Positions 1 to 4,388 of a DNA stretch of 6,367 bases are shown one piece after another (the first letter of the stretch is position 1; every line of letters starts with the position of its first letter). Below the pieces are notes generated by a model. That model had not been told where the DNA came from and searched no databases. It saw only the letters and a list, made by a program, of their open reading frames with translations. Source of the DNA: CAZGGW01 sp964525365 (GTDB lineage Bacteria > Bacillota_I > Bacilli_A > RF39 > UBA660); the NCBI GenBank assembly GCA_964525365.1, contig CAZGGW010000043.1, positions 1-6,367 of the forward strand, written 5' to 3'. The position numbers and the translations under genes were made by a program.

Positions 1-149
1 AATTTCTTCCTCATTCGTCCGTATTTGCCCAGTGGCGGCTGTTCGCTCTCCGTTACCGACAGGTTCGGTAGATATGTCTGCGTTTCCTCGTCGAGTAGAT
101 ACTCTATCCCATTCTCCGTGATTGTTTTGGGTAATGTCATTTCGCTCAT
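1..149 (-). CDS. tnpV: TnpV-family transposon-encoded protein, N-terminal 49 residues, overlapping the preceding gene in another frame
   Basis: An ATG at 149 opens a 49-codon frame that reaches the left edge and is offset by one base from the frame starting at 906. It is preceded by AAAGGAG (158-164) with an 8-base spacer. The reading contains ITENGIEYLL, then TYLPNL, then LGKYGRMRKK. The spacing of an xYLPDL-type segment followed by GKYGRMR-K matches the start of TnpV proteins, small (about 120 residue) proteins of unknown function common on Clostridia mobile elements. The next partial codon is TT, which allows the Phe or Leu usual at that place. The family match is from memory, not a search. 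The overlap with an open helicase frame is the main reason for caution: either both frames are used, or the upstream gene is a fragment that ends just outside the window. Confidence 0.55.
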   Translation of the reverse strand, partial: MSEMTLPKTITENGIEYLLDEETQTYLPNLSVTESEQPPLGKYGRMRKK

Positions 150-906
150 AATTTTTGCTCCTTTCAGCTTCCTTTAATGTTCGTTCGATTGTTCGTAATG
201 CCTGTTCGGATAAATTGCTGACTGCTGTTCCGAGTACCGTAAGGGACTGAATACTGTTGAAATCAATCAGCTTTGAGAAATCCTCATTGTCAAGGTACGC
301 TTCGGTGTCAAAGCCACATCTTGAAAGTAAGCTATACGCAATGCTCTTTTCGAGAAGTCCCTCAAATTCTACCTGAGTATTGAAATCGTCCAGTTCTTCG
401 AGAAATGTTCCCTCGGTTTCGAGTTGGGCAAGATAATCTTTGCCGTTTTCCTTTGCGAGCTTGTGGGCAAGCTCTGTAATTGCCGAGTCGATACTATCGG
501 ATTGCGTTCCAAACCTCTGATTTAGCGTGTCTGTTACAAGAGTTTCATTTTCATCGGTAATCTTCCAAAAGAAAGGCTCCTTTGAGCGTTCGTCCCTTGC
601 ATTTGTGTCTGCAAAGTCGAATACATAACGCAGACGGGTTCTGTCCTTGCTGTCATCAATAAGGGCGATACCCTTACTGCCACGCTTGACATAGCGGTTT
701 GCAATGTCCTCACGCCCCCAAGTGTCGTATTCGGCACAAGCTACGGCATTAGGTCGTTGTGCGTGTATCAGCACTTGGTCTTTGAAGCTGTACTTATACA
801 GCCTTGCCGACGTTTCGAGAAACGACATCCAACGGTTGCTGTCTTTCCAAAGCTGTTCTGTGGAACTCTGCGAGAGTGCTTTGGTGTTGTCGAGTTTCGT
901 TACCAT
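1..906 (-). CDS. N-terminal part of large ICE helicase/methylase-like protein (ArdC-like N domain), runs off left edge
   Basis: This frame is open for 302 codons from the ATG at 906 to the window edge, with no stop. A perfect AGGAGG (915-920) sits 8 bases upstream, which fixes the start. Residues about 20-100 carry the signature of the very large SNF2/DEAD-type helicase proteins of Tn1549-like elements: WMSFLETSARLYKYSF, then LIHAQRPNAVACAEYDTWG, then KRGSKGIALIDD and LRYVFDFADT. Residues 165-245 continue the family pattern (TFLEELDDFN, SIAYSLLSRCGF, a hydrophobic LGTAVSNLSE segment). From about residue 250 it becomes a polar, low-complexity linker, where such proteins are normally variable. 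The helicase motifs would lie beyond the window, so a helicase function is inferred from the N-terminus only. It has its own promoter and follows a terminator, so it is probably a separate transcription unit. Oddity: the last 50 codons overlap a TnpV-like frame, so this may be a truncated remnant instead of a full-length gene. Confidence 0.8.
   Translation of the reverse strand, partial: MVTKLDNTKALSQSSTEQLWKDSNRWMSFLETSARLYKYSFKDQVLIHAQRPNAVACAEYDTWGREDIANRYVKRGSKGIALIDDSKDRTRLRYVFDFADTNARDERSKEPFFWKITDENETLVTDTLNQRFGTQSDSIDSAITELAHKLAKENGKDYLAQLETEGTFLEELDDFNTQVEFEGLLEKSIAYSLLSRCGFDTEAYLDNEDFSKLIDFNSIQSLTVLGTAVSNLSEQALRTIERTLKEAERSKNYERNDITQNNHGEWDRVSTRRGNADISTEPVGNGERTAATGQIRTNEEEI
158..164 (-). 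promoter_or_regulatory. Ribosome binding site for the TnpV-like frame
   Basis: Read on the minus strand this is AAAGGAG, 8 bases before the ATG at 149. It lies inside the upstream coding frame, so it supports real internal initiation of the second frame, but a chance purine run in coding sequence is possible. Confidence 0.55.
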
Positions 907-922
907 TTCTGTTTCCTCCTTT

Positions 923-951
923 ATGATAATACTTTAAAGCGTTAAAGTCAA
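923..951 (-). promoter_or_regulatory. Probable sigma-A promoter of the helicase-like gene
   Basis: On the minus strand a -35 box TTGACT (946-951) and a -10 box TATCAT (923-928) are separated by exactly 17 bases. The site lies between the terminator at 991-1025 and the ATG at 906, where a new promoter is needed. A weakness is that the -10 box is only 16 bases from the start codon, so transcription would begin inside or next to the AGGAGG, giving a very short leader. A different start further upstream is therefore possible. Confidence 0.5.
931..948. repeat. Perfect inverted repeat ACTTTAA-AGCG-TTAAAGT overlapping the promoter, possible operator
   Basis: Two 7-base arms (931-937 and 942-948) are exact reverse complements around a 4-base centre. 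The repeat fills most of the -35/-10 spacer and enters the -35 box of the promoter driving the helicase-like gene. Its size and place fit a dimeric repressor site. No regulator gene is visible in the window, and the arms are AT-rich, so chance is not excluded. Confidence 0.4.
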
Positions 952-990
952 TATAATTTGCGACGATTTTATTTTTTCGTGTTTGTGCAT

Positions 991-1025
991 AAAAAAAGCC
1001 CCTGATTTTTGTGAAATCAGGGGCT
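991..1025 (-). terminator. Strong intrinsic terminator after the 61-residue gene
   Basis: A perfect 12-base-pair stem (997-1008 with 1014-1025, core GCCCCTGATTT) closes a 5-base loop. On the minus strand it is followed by a run of seven T (991-997, the first paired in the stem). It begins 12 bases after the stop codon of the 61-residue gene. The plus strand has no T run after the stem, so it acts on minus-strand transcription only. Confidence 0.9.
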
Positions 1026-1037
1026 ATGAATGTTTAT

Positions 1038-1223
1038 CTATCGCTCAATATCAGCTTGTTTCTTTTTCTTTTTCTGAAGTTCATCTTCAGATTTGTCATT
1101 TTCTTTCTTTTGAAAGGCTATATTCTGTTGTTTTTCAATTTCTTTTTTTGCGTTAATTGATTGCTGATATTCTTTTTCCGCAAGTTCTTTCTCTTGTGAA
1201 TCAGGATATTCTTGTTTTCCCAT
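1038..1223 (-). CDS. Small highly charged Lys/Glu/Gln-rich protein, function unknown
   Basis: This encodes 61 residues from an ATG at 1223 to a TAG at 1038. An exact AGGAGG (1231-1236) lies 7 bases upstream. The composition is extreme: 14 Lys, 11 Glu, 9 Gln and 4 Asp, with a KKKKK run near the C-terminus and no Cys or Trp. It has no signal peptide or membrane segment and would probably be a soluble, helical or disordered polypeptide; the heptad-like spacing of Ile, Leu and Phe is too sparse to claim a coiled coil. I do not recognise a family. Being framed by its own strong promoter (1275-1303) and terminator (991-1025) argues that it is a real, separately expressed gene. The coding region is about 31% GC by hand count against about 43-48% in neighbouring genes, which suggests a separate origin or a recently acquired cassette. 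Confidence 0.75.
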   Translation of the reverse strand: MGKQEYPDSQEKELAEKEYQQSINAKKEIEKQQNIAFQKKENDKSEDELQKKKKKQADIER

Positions 1224-1274
1224 AAGATGTCCTCCTGTTGTGCGGTTTACTGATTTACTTTATTGGTTTGTACT

Positions 1275-1303
1275 ATTATACCACTTCTATGTCAAAATTT
1301 CAA
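1275..1303 (-). promoter_or_regulatory. Near-consensus extended -10 promoter of the 61-residue gene
   Basis: On the minus strand TTGAAA (1298-1303) and a perfect TATAAT (1275-1280) are 17 bases apart, and TGG directly before the -10 box gives an extended -10 element. The DNA just upstream (about 1304-1325) is almost pure A/T and could act as an UP element. The start would fall near 1268, giving a leader of about 45 bases before the ATG at 1223. Confidence 0.85.
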
Positions 1304-1320
1304 TATAAAATCAATTAATT

Positions 1321-1497
1321 TTAACTTCTCCTCATCCCATCTGCAATCCAACGTCCCGTACTGTCGTAAATATGCCCATTACGGTCAATCACGAGTTTCT
1401 CGCCGTTGTTCAACGCAAATTGAATAGACTTAATATCAACATCGTCAACACCGACAAATATCTTTGTGTCAAATTCCTCTCTGAAAAAATCTATCAA
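1321..1497 (-). CDS. Small 58-residue hypothetical protein with TTG start
   Basis: A TTG at 1497 opens a 58-codon frame ending in TAA at 1321. It is preceded by a perfect AGGAGG (1506-1511) with an ideal 8-base spacer, which is the main evidence that it is translated; an ATT one base upstream is out of this frame. The product alternates acidic and hydrophobic residues and contains IDFFREEF near the start, FVGVDDVDI in the middle, and a C-terminal VIDRNGHIYDSTGRW followed by a basic RR. The pattern suggests a small beta-rich domain; there are no Cys residues and no membrane segment. I do not recognise a family. It lies directly behind the hairpin at 1518-1549 with no promoter that I can see between them, so it is probably expressed by read-through from the topB operon. 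Confidence 0.65.
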   Translation of the reverse strand: MIDFFREEFDTKIFVGVDDVDIKSIQFALNNGEKLVIDRNGHIYDSTGRWIADGMRRS

Positions 1498-1505
1498 TGG
1501 TCGTA

Positions 1506-1511
1506 CCTCCT
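1506..1511 (-). promoter_or_regulatory. Ribosome binding site that sets the TTG start of the 58-residue gene
   Basis: A perfect AGGAGG on the minus strand, 8 bases before the TTG at 1497. No in-frame ATG or GTG occurs near it, so it decides the non-standard start. It begins 6 bases after the 3' end of the hairpin, close enough for the folded RNA to affect ribosome access. Confidence 0.7.
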
Positions 1512-1517
1512 AATAGA

Positions 1518-1549
1518 AAATGCCCCTCACCGCAAGGCAAGGGGCATTT
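1518..1549 (-). terminator. GC-rich hairpin after the topB operon, probable (leaky) terminator
   Basis: Ten-base arms AAATGCCCCT (1518-1527) and AGGGGCATTT (1540-1549) pair perfectly around a 12-base loop. On the minus strand the stem starts 5 bases after the TAA of the TTRAP gene and is followed by TTTTCTATT when the last stem bases are counted, a short and interrupted U tract. It is therefore a plausible but not ideal terminator. Because a gene with a strong ribosome binding site follows at once, partial read-through or RNA processing or stabilisation are alternatives. Confidence 0.65.
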
Positions 1550-1554
1550 CGTGT

Positions 1555-1764
1555 TTAATCCTCTGAAAAATCTTCCTTAAAATTCTGCTCTGTGAACTCC
1601 TGCTCGGTAATGCCGTCGAGCTTACCGACAACTCGTTCCGCAAGGGAAACCATATCGGCATCGTTCATATCGGGTATCATCTCAAAGAGATTGTTGATTG
1701 TTTCGTCCTTTGTGTCACCGAGAGCAACACAAATAAGGTTGATTTCTTCTACTGTAAAGCTCAT
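1555..1764 (-). CDS. Transposon-transfer assisting (TTRAP) family small protein
   Basis: This encodes 69 residues. The opening MSFTVEEINLICV, a central run of acidic and hydrophobic residues ending in VVGKLDGITEQEF, and the acidic FKEDF tail match the TTRAP family of small proteins on Clostridia and Bacteroides conjugative transposons (typically starting with F-T-x-E-E-x-N-L-M-C and ending near L-x-x-D-F). The family name implies a role in element transfer, but its mechanism is not established. The start codon overlaps the stop of the upstream 870-residue gene in an ATGA (1761-1764), and AAAGGA (1773-1778) lies 8 bases before the ATG, inside the end of that gene, so the two are probably translationally coupled. 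The product is strongly acidic and lacks membrane segments. Family assignment is from pattern memory. Confidence 0.75.
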   Translation of the reverse strand: MSFTVEEINLICVALGDTKDETINNLFEMIPDMNDADMVSLAERVVGKLDGITEQEFTEQNFKEDFSED

Positions 1765-4373
1765 ATTTCCATTCCTTTCTTCGTCGGAGTATCCTTTTCC
1801 TTTGTTGGCTGCTGTCTTTCCTTTGCGGCTTTCAGCTTATCGTAAATAGACGTCTTTTTATCGGTCGGCTTGTCAGGCTTGTCCTGCTCATTCTTTGCCG
1901 CCTTTGCAACGTCCATAAGAGAGATTACCTCTCCGTTTTTTGCTTTGGCTTCAAGCTCGGCAAGGGATGGAGTATTGTTTATAATGCCGTCAAAGTTGTT
2001 GTCGTTCTGCTCCACAACGTCCTCAATTCGCTTCATCTGCAAGTTTTCACGGTCTTTTTCAAGAAACGCAATCTCCGTAAAGCCTGCACTGTCACAATAG
2101 TGAGAAGATATTTCGCCCTTATCCTGTATGACAACAATATCGCTGACCGAGAGCGAATGTCCCTTAAAATCTGCTGGGCGTTCCATATTGAATTTCTCAA
2201 ATACATCTTCAAGGAGCTGTCCCTCGGACTTGCTCTTGTCATCAGAAACGTCAAGAGCGTACACAAGCGTGTAATTTTCCTTGTTCGGCGTAATGCCCTT
2301 ATCCTGCAAGTTTTTCAGCGGTTCAAAGCAGAGGTTACGGGTATCGGGATTGTCATTGAGTTGATAGATGCCAACTGCCTTTTCACTCTCATTAAAAAGC
2401 TGTGCTTCGCATTCAGGTTCCTTATCGGCAAGCTCCTTGTAATGAGCCTTTATCTCACAGAATTTCGACCATTCCTCGGTTTCAATGCCGCACATACCTC
2501 TGTGCTGTTCAATGTCCTCGACAGACACCGCAAGGCTTTCCGTGTTATCGCCGTGAAGCAGATATACACTTTGGTCATTCTCGAACAGTTCAAGAGCTTT
2601 TTCCGTGCTTAATGGGAGCATACCGTCCCAAGTGTAGCCGAAGCTGTTTCTGTCAGCAACGGTCACGGTATCGTCTGGCATTGGAATATCAAGTTTTTTG
2701 TCCTCAATCTCTGTCTGTGTTTCCTTCTCAAGGTTTCCTTTCATTTCTGTCAGACGATAAACCATTTCATCAACGAGAATTGAATGGACGTCGGTAACAT
2801 ACTGTTGTGTGTTGTCGTATTTCAGCTTCATATCGGGATAGTCGTACTTTTCAGCAATTGCCTTGACTTCGGGAGAAAATCTGCCGTCATATTCGCCTTT
2901 CATCTTGACGGTTCGTGCTAGCACATACAAAGGACGGTCAACGCCGTATTCAGATACAAGATTCTGCAAAAAAGGCTTGCTTCGCTTTTCGTGATATGCC
3001 ATAGAAGCATCGGCTTCAATCGCTTTCTTGACCTCCATATTGAGCTTAAAGCTGTTACGCCATTGGTCGCTTTCATCGAACTTTGCGGCATAAGCAGCTG
3101 ATTTCTGATATATCGGAATTTCAGACTTATTCACAGGCTTTTCGGGTTCAGGGAGTTTTTCCGCAACCTTTTCAGGCTGTTCCTGTTTCGGTTCAGCCTT
3201 TTCCTTTCCGGTAACAAAAGCTACCGCCGTCTTATAGTCATCAACATTTTTCTGACCGATTGTCAAAGTTGTTTTATCACCGTTAATACGTCCACTAAAG
3301 GGAATATTGTTTTCGGTAAGATAATTCGCAACCTTTTCAGCCGTTTCCGACTTTAAACGAAAATACTGCTTATCCTCAATAGCAGAATAAGCAGTATTGC
3401 CAATGATATTTGATTTGTCAGGTTTTTCAGCGGTCTGTTCTTTCGACTGTTCCTTGTCCCTTGTTTTCTCCTGCATAATGTCTGTAATGCTGTTGATAAG
3501 CTCATTCGATGTAGCACGGATTGTTTCAAGAGAGGATTTCAGTTCGGGAAGCTCCTTATCCGTTCCCCAAGTTGCAACATAGGCGAAGCTGTAATCGGAA
3601 GTGTCAATTCCGAAATGCGTACACACGGTAAATGCGATACTCTCGGCTTCAACCTCCTCGGTATTTCTGTCTTTTGGCTTCTGTTCAACGTCGGATTTCT
3701 TCAAATCCCTGTCGTGTAGCTTTGAGTGAGCGATTTCGTGAACCGCTGTCTTGATTGTCTGAACCTCGGACATTCCCTCGTTGATAGCGATACGCTGTTC
3801 ATCACGACTGAAATATCCCTTTGCACCGCTGTCTATCTGCTCAAAGCCGATAGGGACGGGCGATACTTCTTTCAAAGCCGCAAAGAATTTCTCAAAATCC
3901 TCTACATCACCTGTCAACTCATCAGCACCGAGCGTTGGCAGCTCCTTGCCGTTTGTCTGACTGACATCAAATACGCTGACCACCTTGAAAGACGGGATTT
4001 TCACATCGACTTCTTCGGTAACAGGTTTTCCGTCCTTATCGAGAACAGGGAGCTGTGTAATTTCATCGAGCTTTGTCTGTTCTTTCTTGATTGTATACGG
4101 CGAGGGAGCGAAAATCTGAATACCTTTTTCGCCACGATTGACATTACGCTCAAACTTATTTTTCCAAGTGTTATAGCCTGCCACCAACGAAGCATCAGGC
4201 TTTTGCATTGCAATGAGCATTGTGTTGTTGAAGCTGTAATTGTGGAACTTCGACATTGTGGACAGATATTTCTTGAAGTTATCGCCGTTCATCAAGTCCT
4301 TAATGCCGCTTTCCAGCTTGTCGGTTATCTCCGCTACACGCTCCTTATCGGTTTTCTTTTCATATTCGGGCAT
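1761..4373 (-). CDS. ArdC-like antirestriction/metallopeptidase protein with DUF3849, YodL-like and DUF4316 domains
   Basis: This is an 870-residue mosaic of domains typical of Tn1549-like elements. Residues about 10-140 form an ArdC-type N-terminal ssDNA-binding domain (FHNYSFNNTMLIAMQKPDAS, YNTW, NRGEKGIQIF). Residues about 150-260 form a zinc metallopeptidase-like domain with an intact HEIAH (212-216) and a downstream EVEAESIAF (240-248) that would supply the third ligand. A Lys/Glu/Pro linker follows (about 390-417). DUF3849 spans about 419-545 (from IPIYQKSAAYAAKF), then a short LPLSTEKALELF unit (586-597). A YodL-like domain covers about 667-770 (VGIYQLNDN, FKGHSLSVSDIVVI, HYCDSAGF) and DUF4316 the end (FDGIINNTPSLAELEAKA, VISLMDVAKA). 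By analogy with ArdC of plasmid pSa it may protect incoming single-stranded DNA from restriction; this is inference. AAAGGA lies 8 bases before the ATG, and topB ends 15 bases upstream, so they share an operon. Confidence 0.88.
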   Translation of the reverse strand: MPEYEKKTDKERVAEITDKLESGIKDLMNGDNFKKYLSTMSKFHNYSFNNTMLIAMQKPDASLVAGYNTWKNKFERNVNRGEKGIQIFAPSPYTIKKEQTKLDEITQLPVLDKDGKPVTEEVDVKIPSFKVVSVFDVSQTNGKELPTLGADELTGDVEDFEKFFAALKEVSPVPIGFEQIDSGAKGYFSRDEQRIAINEGMSEVQTIKTAVHEIAHSKLHDRDLKKSDVEQKPKDRNTEEVEAESIAFTVCTHFGIDTSDYSFAYVATWGTDKELPELKSSLETIRATSNELINSITDIMQEKTRDKEQSKEQTAEKPDKSNIIGNTAYSAIEDKQYFRLKSETAEKVANYLTENNIPFSGRINGDKTTLTIGQKNVDDYKTAVAFVTGKEKAEPKQEQPEKVAEKLPEPEKPVNKSEIPIYQKSAAYAAKFDESDQWRNSFKLNMEVKKAIEADASMAYHEKRSKPFLQNLVSEYGVDRPLYVLARTVKMKGEYDGRFSPEVKAIAEKYDYPDMKLKYDNTQQYVTDVHSILVDEMVYRLTEMKGNLEKETQTEIEDKKLDIPMPDDTVTVADRNSFGYTWDGMLPLSTEKALELFENDQSVYLLHGDNTESLAVSVEDIEQHRGMCGIETEEWSKFCEIKAHYKELADKEPECEAQLFNESEKAVGIYQLNDNPDTRNLCFEPLKNLQDKGITPNKENYTLVYALDVSDDKSKSEGQLLEDVFEKFNMERPADFKGHSLSVSDIVVIQDKGEISSHYCDSAGFTEIAFLEKDRENLQMKRIEDVVEQNDNNFDGIINNTPSLAELEAKAKNGEVISLMDVAKAAKNEQDKPDKPTDKKTSIYDKLKAAKERQQPTKEKDTPTKKGMEI

Positions 4374-4388
4374 TTACATCATCCTTTC

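Noticed and set aside
952..957. TATAAT on the plus strand, possible divergent promoter
   Set aside because: No -35-like sequence lies about 17 bases upstream and no plausible plus-strand gene follows.
1290..1295. Perfect TTGACA upstream of the 61-residue gene on the minus strand
   Set aside because: Only 9 bases separate it from the TATAAT, too close for a promoter; TTGAAA at 1298-1303 has the correct 17-base spacing.
1372..1566. 64-codon plus-strand frame covering the region between the two small genes
   Set aside because: It is the reverse of the 58-residue minus-strand gene and of the hairpin; the minus-strand reading has the perfect AGGAGG and better protein character.
2100..2797. Plus-strand frames of 170 and 131 codons opposite the DUF3849/YodL part of the large protein
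   Set aside because: They overlap each other and lie antisense to recognisable domains; no motif or ribosome binding site supports them.
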